Source: Capillidium heterosporum (taxonomy: Eukaryota; Entomophthoromycota; Entomophthoromycetes; Entomophthorales; Capillidiaceae). From it: a stretch of DNA of 64,000 bases. The translations under genes and the position numbers were made by a program. Numbering within the stretch: position 1 is the stretch's first letter; the number at the start of each line of letters is the position of its first letter. The stretch lies in contig WBMQ01000010.1 in assembly GCA_016630905.1 (NCBI GenBank), positions 868,001 through 932,000 of the forward strand. Reading direction: 5' to 3'. Under the pieces are notes generated by a model. That model worked only from the letters and a program-made list of their open reading frames with translations, had not been told where the DNA came from and ran no database searches. Of the stretch, positions 1 through 10,518 are shown in pieces.

Positions 1-2643
1 CGGCAGGCAAAGTCTGGAGCCGATTACCGTTAAGATAAAGTACTTTTAAACCTCGTAGCTTTTCTATATCTTCAGCTGGTAAGGTAGATATTTGATTTCC
101 AGACAGATACAGCTCAACTAGACACGCTAAGTTTACTAATCCTCCGGATGGGATCTCATCTATGATATTGTAGCTAAGATTCAATACTCGAAGCTCGGTA
201 AACATTGAGAGAGGGGAAAAAACGTCGTCAGTCAATCTGTTGTCTCCGAGCAAAAGCTCTCTTAGTCCCAGAGATAGAGGAGGTTGTACAAGATCGTCTG
301 AATTGGAAGAAGCCGTTTTCTTGCTTCGTGGTGTAGGAGAAACGAGTAAAGTTGTGCTAGGCCGTGGGAATTCTTTGAGTAAGTTGGAACTGCCGTTAAA
401 TATAGATAAGGATTTGAGCTCCCATATTTCCGAAGGGAGGATACTTAGATTGTTGTCATGTAAATCTAATGTTCGGAGGTTGGATAGCTTGGAAATATCG
501 GGGGAAAGGGAACTCAACTCGTTATTGGAGCAATTCAAGTTTTGTAAGGAGCTTAGAAGGCCAATTGAAGCTGGTAGCGCTACTAACTGGTTATTGGAAA
601 GAACCAAATCTTCGAGGTTTGGAAGCATCTTGAATAAACCTTCGGGCAAACTCACCAACTTTGTAAACGATAGGTTGAGGGATGTCAAGGAGGGTATCTG
701 AGCTTTGAGCATAGGGACTTGAGTAATTGGGTTCTTAAAGACACTTATGTGGCTCAACGATTGGAAGTTCAACGGGAGGGTAGTCATCGAATTGTACTCG
801 CACAGGAGAAGCTTCAGCTTAGGTAGATTGTGGATGGCGCCTAGACTAATAACGGAATTTTTTCTGAGGTCCAGTTCCTGCAGATTTATCAGATGGCTTA
901 GCGCAGCTGGTAGATGGCCTGTTATACGGTTGGAAATCAATAGAAGCTGTTGCAAATTGACAAGATAACGGATCGCCGGGGGTATAGACTTGATTTCATT
1001 GAAAGATATATCCAACTTGTTCAAGCTTCGCAGGTTGCAAATATCTTGGGGGAACTGTGTAAACCGGTTATTGGACAGATTCAAAAAGGTTAGGTTGGTA
1101 AGGTTGCTGATCTGAGTTGGGAGCATCTCTATCCTATTGTTGCTAAGCAGGAGCGAGGTTAAATTCGTTAAACAGGAAATCTTGGATGCATCTATGAACT
1201 TTATGCGGTTGCTCGATAGATCCAAAGAAGTTAAAGAGCCTAGCGCCTTGACACATTCCGGAATACTTCGTAACTCACATCTGGAAAGTCTTAGCTCTTT
1301 AAGATTTTCACAGTGGGAAAAAAAGTCGGGCGAAAGCTCGAGCATCAGATTATGGGATAGGTTCAAACTCTGGATGTGTGTTGAATTTTGATAAAGAATC
1401 TGAGGCATCTTACTAAGATTATTGGATCGTAAGTCGATATGTTGAAAGCTAGGGAAGGTGAGGGTCTAGAAAGATAGTTAATATTCCTGTTGAACCAATT
1501 GTAAACTTACTGCTCCTAGATTCTTATCAAGCTTATCAAATATAAATCGGAAATAATAGGAATGATCTTCTCTACCGATTTGACGTATATCTTCACTAGA
1601 CAAATATCCTATCTTTTCCAAAAGACGCTTCATTATAATCAAAGGTCGCTCATCAGGCAGTAAAACGCGCTCTAAATTGAAAGGTTAGCTGGGTTGAAAT
1701 ATATAGACTCCTTACCAACGCCGTTACGGTACAGCCATAATCCGTACTGTGAAGGGTCAGCAAAAAACTTTTTAGCCAATTTAAAGACAAGCTCTGATGT
1801 TTTGGTTCGTAAAGAACCCTCAAAGACCGATTTAGTGGAGTCATGGCGAAAAACTCTGATGCAGTACTTTTGATTATTTTCCAAATCATCGATATCTCTC
1901 AATGCATCGTCTGTCAAATTACCACGATCCTCTATACCATCTTCCTCGTCCCCGAAATTGCCTTCATCGTTGTAGCCCTGATAAACTTTGGAAGTCGATA
2001 CCTCTGCCGCCACCATTGCTGAAGTCGTCGGGGAGACTAGGACCCCTTTGCGTTTTATGGATCGGATAGAATCGGTACTCGTCTTCCTCGATATATGGTT
2101 GTTTGTCGATGGCATTAACGCACTTTGATCGATAGATTTATCTAAAGCCTCGTCTTAGCTGCATATTAGTATCCTATAGATGAAAAGAAAAACTACCAGA
2201 ATCCAACTTAGCAAGCTAAATACTTTAAATTAGCTAAAACTCTCAAAAAACTAAACTTTACCAAATCGTTCATTTGGCTTGATTGATTCCCTACGGAGGT
2301 TTGAGTAACGAATTCGGTATCGGAGCCACGCCTACGATTATGGTACATGTTGCCCATGTTTTTTTGTGCTGATTTTATACTATCTTGACGACCTATTTCC
2401 GAATCGGAACTGGAACTGAGCCTCTTCCCCCCAATCCTTTTGATAGAACGACGCTTACTCTCATCAACTGTACAAATAAAATGAGTAACCTATTGATATT
2501 CAACATGCAGAAAATAAAAATCTCGCTTAAATGAAAAATGAAAATACAAACCATCTAATAAAAGCAATACCTTCTGAAACGGTTGGCTCTGGAACTGGTG
2601 GTATCTTATCCTTTGGTTTTTTACGACCGAATATAAACTTCAT
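1..2643 (-). CDS. cyr1: Adenylate cyclase, N-terminal half (Ras-association domain plus leucine-rich repeats), partial
   Basis: Six exons on the minus strand: 2571-2643, 2262-2467, 2197-2215, 1716-2141, 1511-1671 and 1-1465, the last open to the window edge; all junction phases agree. This gives about 783 residues. A basic, Ser-rich N-terminus is followed by a Ras-association domain at about 189-290 (motifs ERVLLPDERPL, MKRLLEKIGY, IGREDHSYYFRF), which closely resembles that of fungal adenylate cyclases. Leucine-rich repeats (for example SLNLSHNLMLEL, SLDLSSNRIKF, ELYLSGNQISTL) run from about 297 to the edge. In this family the PP2C-like and class III cyclase domains follow; they would lie outside the window. 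The enzyme makes cAMP under Ras control at the membrane. The head before the RA domain is only about 190 residues, short for the family, so a further upstream exon or true loss of the G-alpha-binding segment is possible. The 19-nt exon 3 is the least certain part. Confidence 0.85.
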
Positions 2644-4408
2644 TTATCTTTTGGTCTATACAGTCTAACTTTAAAGAATTTAGATAGGGTACATGAATGA
2701 TCTACCTTTAGTTTTATTAATGTTATTAAATATATATGTATAACGGTAAAGCTCAGTTGGGCGTGATGGGCTTTAGGTAATTTTTGCTCCTTGGCTGCGT
2801 TGTTTATTAAATAGGTTTGGAGGTATTTAACACTTGGATGTTGAGATGTCCTCCATAGCTTTGGAGTTGAAGACGATATCATTGCAGTCCAGAAATTATA
2901 AGCTTGCATAATCAGCTTTCATCAAATTAGATCAGGCTATTTGCTTCAATAGTGGGCATAAAATGCTTGCATAACTTTGCTTTTATTCCATTTTACGATG
3001 GAGGTCACTTTTCCACCTACAATTAAACCAATCAAACAAACGGAATTTGAAAAAGCTTGATTCTTATTAGAAGTGTCGACAGCTATGGAGTAATCCATCC
3101 GCACTGAGTATGGCCGCTGGGCTTCTTATAGTACCCTATGACTAAGAATCAGATTGAATGGGCGGGGCTATAGGGCTGTCAGGCTATTTTAAAGGAATAA
3201 AGCTTGAGATATGCAACCTTTGTAGCTTGGCAAAAGCCTTTACTGTTTTATGGATTCTGTTTCACACTGTTCATACTCATAAGTTATAACGATATATACT
3301 CCTAAATTTACCACCTCCACTTATATTTAGAACCATCGCAAACATAAGCTATAAATAGTATGCAACATACAACATCAACAATCCTACGTTGTTAACTTTA
3401 CAATAGCTTTAGATTTATTCCCCAATATAAAATTACGAATTTGATTTAGCATACATTGTAAGTAGTATTTGGCATTAGCTTAGGTAAAGCTGGATGACCT
3501 TATAAATATTGGTTGCTATATACTAGATAGCAATTTTTAAATTGATGTACATACTATTCAACGAGTATATTTTTATTTCTCGTAGTAAACTGCTTTACAC
3601 ATTGATATAGTTTTGTGTTTATTGACGATAGCCTAACTTTTATCAATTAGAATCTGATATGCAGTTTTGAATTGAAAGAAAGTTTTTAGCCATAAATTTA
3701 TTTATTGGCATTCGCTTTGAAGAATCATCATCATAGTCGATATTTAATTAGTATAGAATAGGAATCTTTGTATTTCAAATATATCAATTTGAATTTAGAA
3801 CTAGTGCACATTTAAAATAAAAATAATATAAGCCCATAGTATGTGCCATAGTAGTATCCATATTGCACAGCAGATGTGTCAACTGGACCGATCAACTATA
3901 TACTAAAATTTGTGTTCATACATACTCGACACTAAAGTTCCATTTGTTATTTTAACTCCATAATTAAAAGTTTTCCTTTTCCATATTCTTATTAGACACC
4001 TGCCTTAAACGTCCATTTTAGTTTATACCCCTAAGAAAGTATGTGGATATGGTTAGTCAAAAAGCATCAGAATACGATCAAGCCGATTAAAACTCTAACC
4101 TATCTGATAAATTAAAGTAGCTGATAGTTGTGAAGCCTATATAAAGGCAACCAGTAATAATTGTAGAGAGAGTGAGGTTTGTTTAGAGGAGGTAAAGGTA
4201 GAATTTGGGTATATATTTGTGAGATAACAAAGTGGAACTTACATTTTAATTTTAAACTTTTCGACAAAGTGCATAAATTTTAGTATTCATAGCACTTGAA
4301 AGGGAACCCAAGATAAGAAAAGTAGGGTAAGGCGCCACCAACTCACCCCAACCCAAGCGAAAATTAATCGAAAACACCCTTACGACCCAACAAGAAACCT
4401 ACAACGAA
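2644..4408. other. AT-rich intergenic region between divergent genes
   Basis: This spacer separates the divergently transcribed adenylate cyclase and exchanger genes and should hold both promoters. I see no convincing coding exon. An 89-codon reading frame at 2640-2909 (minus) overlaps the cyclase start and has no family resemblance. A TATA-like element lies at 4138-4147. Confidence 0.7.
4138..4147 (+). promoter_or_regulatory. TATA-box-like element of exchanger copy 1
   Basis: TATATAAAGG stands 262 nt upstream of the exchanger ATG at 4409. A long leader would follow. It is judged only by its match to a TATA box and its position. Confidence 0.35.
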
Positions 4409-6781
4409 ATGCTATTGGAATGTCCACCTCCTCCCAACCCTTCCAACTGGTTCGACTTACCAACTTTGTACTGTCAGTTGGACAAGTCTTCAGGCTGGAC
4501 CCTAGTTGTAGCAATCCTATTCCTAGCCATCCTGTTCCTCAGTCTGACTATTTTAACTGACTGCTATTTATCCCTCTACCTGCAGCGCCTGATCCGAACC
4601 TTCAACGTGGATCCACAGATAGCTGGTGTAACTCTACTGTCGTTTGCCAACGGGGCACCTGATTTATTCACTTTGGTACTAGCCGGCTCCGATGGTGATG
4701 CTGACAGTTTCAACCTGGCGGTGGGTGGGGTATTGGGTAGTGGTCTCTACACAACCTGCTTTGTCTTAGCCCTGGAGCTTGGTGTCTACTTCTTTATGAC
4801 CGATAGGCTGGAGGATCTGCCAGTCTTCAACACACGATTGTCCTACCCTTTAAAGCTGCCTAGAGGGTTTATAGTTAACTTGATAGTGTACCTGTCCGGC
4901 ATCGGACTATTGGGAATCTTGATAGCAACAAACAGCATGGTCAGTTGGTTTGGAATATTATACCTGTTCATATACATCCTCTACATCACCTACGTGCTTT
5001 CCCCCAGGTTCAAGCAGTGGGTTGATAAGTTTAGGAGGTGGACCAGTATCAACTACGGCAGCGAGAATCCAGAAGTACCCCAAGTTATAGTTACCGGTCC
5101 CGATCTGATGATACCTCAAATTACCGATGTCAAACCAGTTAACAGTAGATTCGATACGTGTCCCGCAAACTTACCTACCAGAAGCTTAGTTGGGAATCCA
5201 CGATCCCCACTACCGACTTTAGAGATTGTCATCGATTCTAACTTGGAGAAAAGAATCCCTGGTGAGATGAACCCAAGCCAGAACAATGCGACGTTGTTGG
5301 AGGTCAACATAAAGCAGGCTGATGAACCTAATACTCTGGGAGTTCTCAACATAGCAACCACTTCCAATCCCAACTTGAAACTCAATTCCAACTCCAGCCC
5401 AATTAATTCCATCAACATCAATTTTGACTTGGATAAGAAAGTTCAATACAATTCCAATTCTTCTAACGACAAGGATAAAGAAATATTCACAAACGATGTT
5501 TTAATCGTAGAAGGCATCCAAACCGAAGTTAGTGTCAAACCAATAGTTTCCTTACTACGACCAATAGTCACCAACTCAACCTTACAAGTAATTTTCGATT
5601 ACAAGTATAATATCATCCTACGTCTGCTGGTAGTTCTTATCTCTCCTCTAGTTCTACTATTCAGGTTGACCATCCTAACCAACTTATCGGAGTTTGTAGT
5701 AGTCGATGAGATGGAGAATTTAGAGTTCGACCTGCTTAAGCAATCCTTACCATCTGAAAGCAAGGAAGTCCAACTCAACAAGGTTAGCTTCAATCAATTT
5801 AAGTTGGTTCAGATGCTGGTAAGTCTACCCTCCCAAAGCTTCCAAACCTACCGTTTAATCCTAAGTTTCAACTTTCTATTCTTACCTCTGTTGGTAGCGT
5901 TGGTGGCAGATCAATTGTTCGTAGACGTTGGTCTTTTAAAGGGTTGGCAACTAAGTTTACTGCTAGGTCTTTGTCTATCTATTATATCGTTTTTGGTAAC
6001 CTATATAGTCCCTACCACCAGTTTGGAACTACGTAATCAACTGACCAACTACATCCGGCTGAACGAATATGCTACACCTAAAGACGTCCACAGCTTAAGT
6101 CCAAATAACAGCGTAAACGTATCGGTTCGGAGCTACTCCCAAAGTTTAAGCTTACCCATACGTAGACGACCTTCTTGGGTCTCCACTCTGAATGGAAAAT
6201 CCAACTTGGAGAACATTACGACTCGAACTCGACCTAACGTACTGCTGCTGAAGTATTTATCGACTACTAAATCCAAACCCAACCTGACTTGGATCCAATG
6301 CTTGGACTTTTTGATCACCATAGTTGGTTTAGTTTCCTCCATTCTTTATATTTACCTTCTCTCCGACCAATTGGTAGGAATCCTTCAACAGTTGAGTGCA
6401 GCCTACAGCCTACCCCCTAGTTTCTTTGGGATAACTTTGTTAGCCTTTGGAAATTCTTTGTCTGATACTTTGGTAGGATTGAGTATGGTGCGTAACCGAT
6501 ACCTAAGTACGGCGCTGACAGCCGTTATTGCCGGCCCCATCTTCAACTTACTAGTTTCATTCGCCATAAGTCTGTTTAACTTTAGTTCTAAAGGCAGTAA
6601 TGCAAAATTCCAGATTGATTATGTAGCTTGGTGTGCCTTGATCACTTTAGTAATCAATTTGGTACTGGTAATCGTAACTTTCAAAGTTGATGCACTTCGA
6701 AGGTGGATCAAAGTTTTACCAGTTATACAGCTGGGTCTATTTTTAAGCTTCTTGGTAGTTATTATCGTATATTCCTTCTAA
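4409..6781 (+). CDS. Ca2+/cation antiporter (NCX/NCLX-like), tandem copy 1
   Basis: An intronless gene of 790 residues. The architecture is two blocks of transmembrane helices, each with one alpha repeat, joined by a long polar loop (about 210-380). Alpha-1 at about 70-122 has AGVTLLSFANGAPDLFT and a GGVLGSGLY segment. Alpha-2 at about 668-720 has FGITLLAFGNSLSDTLVG and AGPIFNLLVSF. These match the GAPD/GNSxxD ion-binding motifs of the Ca2+:cation antiporter superfamily, closest in style to SLC8B1/NCLX and fungal Ecm27-type exchangers of internal membranes. The N-terminus starts with MLLECPPPP, with no clear cleavable signal. A close paralog lies 764 nt downstream in the same orientation. The transported counter-ion and the membrane cannot be told from sequence. 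Confidence 0.88.
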   Translation: MLLECPPPPNPSNWFDLPTLYCQLDKSSGWTLVVAILFLAILFLSLTILTDCYLSLYLQRLIRTFNVDPQIAGVTLLSFANGAPDLFTLVLAGSDGDADSFNLAVGGVLGSGLYTTCFVLALELGVYFFMTDRLEDLPVFNTRLSYPLKLPRGFIVNLIVYLSGIGLLGILIATNSMVSWFGILYLFIYILYITYVLSPRFKQWVDKFRRWTSINYGSENPEVPQVIVTGPDLMIPQITDVKPVNSRFDTCPANLPTRSLVGNPRSPLPTLEIVIDSNLEKRIPGEMNPSQNNATLLEVNIKQADEPNTLGVLNIATTSNPNLKLNSNSSPINSININFDLDKKVQYNSNSSNDKDKEIFTNDVLIVEGIQTEVSVKPIVSLLRPIVTNSTLQVIFDYKYNIILRLLVVLISPLVLLFRLTILTNLSEFVVVDEMENLEFDLLKQSLPSESKEVQLNKVSFNQFKLVQMLVSLPSQSFQTYRLILSFNFLFLPLLVALVADQLFVDVGLLKGWQLSLLLGLCLSIISFLVTYIVPTTSLELRNQLTNYIRLNEYATPKDVHSLSPNNSVNVSVRSYSQSLSLPIRRRPSWVSTLNGKSNLENITTRTRPNVLLLKYLSTTKSKPNLTWIQCLDFLITIVGLVSSILYIYLLSDQLVGILQQLSAAYSLPPSFFGITLLAFGNSLSDTLVGLSMVRNRYLSTALTAVIAGPIFNLLVSFAISLFNFSSKGSNAKFQIDYVAWCALITLVINLVLVIVTFKVDALRRWIKVLPVIQLGLFLSFLVVIIVYSF

Positions 6782-7544
6782 TTGCTTCTTTGGTGGATAT
6801 GACAGAATAGTATTGCAGCAATACCTTGATAGGAATGGTTGATAGAGCCAATAATAAAAGTATATTTGTTATCAAGACTAGTATCTAAATTTCGATTGAA
6901 TCAGCACATATTGATAAGCCTATCAAACTATATCTATTCCATATTAATTGGACCAAAATACTTTAAACGGCGCTGTTAAAATTATATATGAATACTGTAC
7001 TTTATTTTATTAAGCTTCAATTAAACATACTTCCCGTCGTATCTATCCTCCATTCAGTAGCATTCCCATTCCCAAAAAAATCAATCAGCCAACCCATCAT
7101 CTGCCAAGTCTATTTTAGATAATCTGCAATAAAGCCAAACTAAAATTTGCAAATTCCCAAAACCAAATCCCCCCAAAAGCAATCAAGATTGAAACATTTA
7201 CTTTTTTGTCCATCCAAGTTCCATCATCAAAAAATGTAAGATAGGTCCGTTTTAAACGGCTACTATCTTTTGAAGTTTGAACAAAGTCGTTGTGTTGGAT
7301 GTAAGTTAGTAAATTCAGATAAAGCCAAGCCAAAGTGTTCTTTCTATAAGAGTGAAAGGCACCAACTTCGAAAGCATAATTTTAGCTTCAACTTTTACCA
7401 GTACATCATTAATTTACAGGTTTAGACAAGAAGGTTTACAAGCAAAGAGGAGAGGTAAAGAGAAACCAACTCAAAATCGAAAGCAAATTGCCATACAAAG
7501 TCTCAAGAGTCAATTTTAAGCATTAAAAACCCAAACATATTCAG
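6782..7544. other. Spacer between the two exchanger copies
   Basis: An AT-rich spacer with the poly(A) signal of copy 1 and presumably the promoter of copy 2; TATAAGAG at 7345-7352 is a weak TATA candidate. A minus-strand 72-codon frame at 7115-7333 has no recognisable features and I do not call it. Confidence 0.6.
6853..6858 (+). terminator. Poly(A) signal of exchanger copy 1
   Basis: AATAAA lies 72 nt after the stop codon, followed by a T-rich stretch. It matches the canonical hexamer. Confidence 0.45.
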
Positions 7545-9923
7545 ATGCTACTAGAATGTCCACCTCCACCCAAAGGCTCCAACCCACTCAGCCTACCAAG
7601 TCTATACTGCCAACTTTCCAGCAACCAACTTATAACTTTAACTTTAACTATACTATTCATCTCCTTGCTATTCCTCAGTTTAACTTTACTGACCAACGGC
7701 TACCTATCTCTCTATCTACAACGACTTATCCGAACCTTGGATGTGGACCCACAAATTGCCGGTGTAACTCTACTATCCTTCGCCAACGGTGCCCCCGATC
7801 TGTTTACTTTACTTTTAGCCGGTAAGGATGGGGACACTCAGAGTTTTGATTTAGCAGTGGGTGGCGTGTTGGGTAGTGGACTGTTCACCACCTGCTTCGT
7901 ACTGGCTTTGGAGCTTCTAGTTCACTTTGGTATGGTGGATAGAACCCAAGGTCTACCTACCTTCAACATGCGGTGGAACTATGACTTGGAGCTACCAAGA
8001 GGCTTTATTGTCAGTTTGGTTGTGTACCTGTTCGGTATCCTCCTTCTGGCAACTTTAATTTTGGCCGACAGCATGGTCAGCTGGTTCGGTTTCCTATACC
8101 TATCTGTCTACGCCCTCTATATCGTCTACGTCCTCTCCCCAAAGTTTACGTGGTGGGCCAGCTGGCCCAGGTTGGAGGTTCATACTAGCCCTATTGGTAC
8201 TTATGAGAGTCCAGAGGTACCTGAGATTATGGTGACTAGTCCTGGATCGATGGGATTTGGGCCAGTCTGTGCCGAACCGGATGATGAATCGGAGGTAGAG
8301 CCACTCGTTAGACCGAACTTCAAAAGGTACAACACGTGTCCCGCTAATTTACCTATCAAATTTACTGTTGGGAACCAGTTTTCCCCGTCGCCGCCTTTGG
8401 AGGTGGTAGTCGAGGCAGATGTGGATACCGAATCACTATGCGGGTTGGACCTAAGTGGGTTGGATCCGAACTCAAGTAGTACAAGGCAACTGGGAGTCGA
8501 TAAAAAACCGTTCGAGGGACCGAACCCGGCGTCGGTCACCAATCTCTTGACTACCTCCACCACTAACTCAAGTTGGACCCGTTCTATCGGCATCACATTC
8601 GACTTGGAGCGAAAAAAATCAAATAGCCCTGCCGCTTCAAGAGACCCAGTAAGTAGCTTGTTACTTCTTAAGGGCATACAAATCGAAACCGACGTCCAAT
8701 TTCTAAGCGCTTTATTACGACCTTTGACCACCAACCCAACCTTACAGATGATATCTGATCCCAAATCCAACACTATTCTACGTCTGTTAGCAGTCATAAT
8801 CTCCCCTCTAGTTATTCTATTCAGGTGGACCATACTGACTAATTTGTCGGAGTTTGTGGTGATTGATGACATGGAGAACCTGGAATTTGATTTACTTAAA
8901 CAGTCGCTACCATCGCAAAACAGGGAAGTTGGCTTCAATGAATTCCGACTGGTGCATATCCTGGTGAATCTACCCTCCCAAAGCTTTCAGGCGTACCGCC
9001 TAAATTTGAGCTTCAACTTTATGTTCCTACCTCTGCTTGTAGCTCTAGTAACCGACCAAATATTGGTGGATATCGGTAGCCTAAAGGGATGGCAACTAAG
9101 TTTATTTTTAGGATTTGGTCTATCTATCCTATCCTTTCTGGTGACATACAGACTCCCTGCCGCCAGCTTTGAACTACGTAACCAGTTAGTCAAGCACATC
9201 AGATTAAACGAGCAAAGTCAACTTAGTACCGGTGTCGCCCCGGCCAACAGTCCAAACATGTCCATCGATCACCATATTCCCTGCAAAAGTCTACCGGTAC
9301 CTCGACGTCCCTCCTGGGTCTCGACTCTCACTAGCCGATCCCGTTCATCTAGGCACTCCAATACATTGGTTGAACCTAATCTACTCCTCCTCAACTTTTT
9401 AGCGACGACTCCTTCCAAACCTAATATAACTTGGATCCAGCATCTGGACTTTACGACCAACATGATAGGCCTTCTATCCTCCATTTTCTACATATACTGG
9501 ATCTCTGACCAACTGATCTCCACTCTGAAGCAGTTAAGCTCGTACTACAACTTACCCCCTAGTTTGTTTGGTATCACGCTACTTGCCTTTGGGAACTCGT
9601 TGTCTGACACCTTGGTTGGCTTGAACATGGTACAGAACCGATACCTGAGTACTGCATTGACGGCCGTCCTAGCTGGTCCTATATTCAACCTTTTAGTCTC
9701 ATTTGCCTTGAGTGTGCTGCATTTTAACTTCCAGAGTCAGGGTCAGGATTTCCGCATCGACTGGATGGCTTGGTACGCTCTAGTTACGCTGGTTATCAAT
9801 CTGATACTTGTAGTTTTAACTTTCAAAGTAGTATTCCTTAGGAAATGGGTCAAGCTTTTGCCTGTAGTACAGTTGCTATTGTTTACAGGGTTCTTAGTGA
9901 TCGTCGGCATCGGTACACTTTAA
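7545..9923 (+). CDS. Ca2+/cation antiporter (NCX/NCLX-like), tandem copy 2
   Basis: Intronless, 792 residues, a close paralog of the gene at 4409. Both start MLLECPPPP and share both alpha repeats nearly unchanged (AGVTLLSFANGAPDLFT near the N-terminus; FGITLLAFGNSLSDTLVG and AGPIFNLLVSFA near the C-terminus). The helices flanking the repeats are also well conserved. The central cytosolic-type loop (about 210-390) differs strongly: this copy is rich in Pro, Asp and Gly, while copy 1 is rich in Asn and Ser. The RRPSWVSTL motif in the second loop is kept in both. Divergence confined to the loops suggests the same transport chemistry with altered regulation; that is inference. An AATAAA at 9983-9988 probably ends the transcript. 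Confidence 0.88.
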   Translation: MLLECPPPPKGSNPLSLPSLYCQLSSNQLITLTLTILFISLLFLSLTLLTNGYLSLYLQRLIRTLDVDPQIAGVTLLSFANGAPDLFTLLLAGKDGDTQSFDLAVGGVLGSGLFTTCFVLALELLVHFGMVDRTQGLPTFNMRWNYDLELPRGFIVSLVVYLFGILLLATLILADSMVSWFGFLYLSVYALYIVYVLSPKFTWWASWPRLEVHTSPIGTYESPEVPEIMVTSPGSMGFGPVCAEPDDESEVEPLVRPNFKRYNTCPANLPIKFTVGNQFSPSPPLEVVVEADVDTESLCGLDLSGLDPNSSSTRQLGVDKKPFEGPNPASVTNLLTTSTTNSSWTRSIGITFDLERKKSNSPAASRDPVSSLLLLKGIQIETDVQFLSALLRPLTTNPTLQMISDPKSNTILRLLAVIISPLVILFRWTILTNLSEFVVIDDMENLEFDLLKQSLPSQNREVGFNEFRLVHILVNLPSQSFQAYRLNLSFNFMFLPLLVALVTDQILVDIGSLKGWQLSLFLGFGLSILSFLVTYRLPAASFELRNQLVKHIRLNEQSQLSTGVAPANSPNMSIDHHIPCKSLPVPRRPSWVSTLTSRSRSSRHSNTLVEPNLLLLNFLATTPSKPNITWIQHLDFTTNMIGLLSSIFYIYWISDQLISTLKQLSSYYNLPPSLFGITLLAFGNSLSDTLVGLNMVQNRYLSTALTAVLAGPIFNLLVSFALSVLHFNFQSQGQDFRIDWMAWYALVTLVINLILVVLTFKVVFLRKWVKLLPVVQLLLFTGFLVIVGIGTL

Positions 9924-10518
9924 GTTTTAGATTAATGTAGCGACGGTGCTGTCTTGTAGCTTGAAGAGATAGTCGAAAATCCAATAAAATAATATTTTTG
10001 TTGGCTGTGTAAATCATCAGATAATGAACACTTTGAAGCTACGCTTGTAAGATATTATATGTACATGTTTGATATCCTTGTGGATTTAATTCATTTCAAT
10101 CCACCAAGTTGACAGAACTTTTATGGAATACGTTCCCTACTGTAGCCAATATACTATTTGGAATAAAGACATATCTCCTAAAAGGAACCCCACCTACTTT
10201 GCAACCATTTTCAAGCTGAGATCTGCACCTGCTACACTTTTAGCAGCATCCATAGATAATATATTGGATTGGCACCATTCCAAATAGCCTTATTTATAGA
10301 AAAGAGTCATTAGACCACCACTGAAATCTCGACTTGTTCTTAAAAGAGGAATTGGATGTCATCGCTTCAAGAACAATAAATTAGGCAATATTCCATTTGC
10401 CCATACTGAAATATTTTTCCATCCGAAATTACCAGAAATTTCTCAGCTTCTTAATTTTGAATAAATATCTTGAAGTACAACTATCCAGCTTCCTTTAGTT
10501 TATCGACTTTCAATTGAG
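9924..10518. other. Intergenic region
   Basis: Apart from the poly(A) signal of the preceding gene and a likely promoter for the following one, I see nothing here. Confidence 0.6.
9983..9988 (+). terminator. Poly(A) signal of exchanger copy 2
   Basis: AATAAA lies 60 nt after the stop codon, in the same relative place as in copy 1. Confidence 0.45.

Noticed and set aside
240-1391. Plus-strand reading frames of 73-153 codons at 240-701, 747-968 and 1137-1391
   Set aside because: They are antisense shadows of the leucine-rich repeats of the minus-strand adenylate cyclase, whose frame is open from 1465 to the left edge.
8201-8938. Minus-strand 245-codon frame inside exchanger copy 2
   Set aside because: It lies wholly opposite a clear transporter frame and has no domain character; it is composition-driven.
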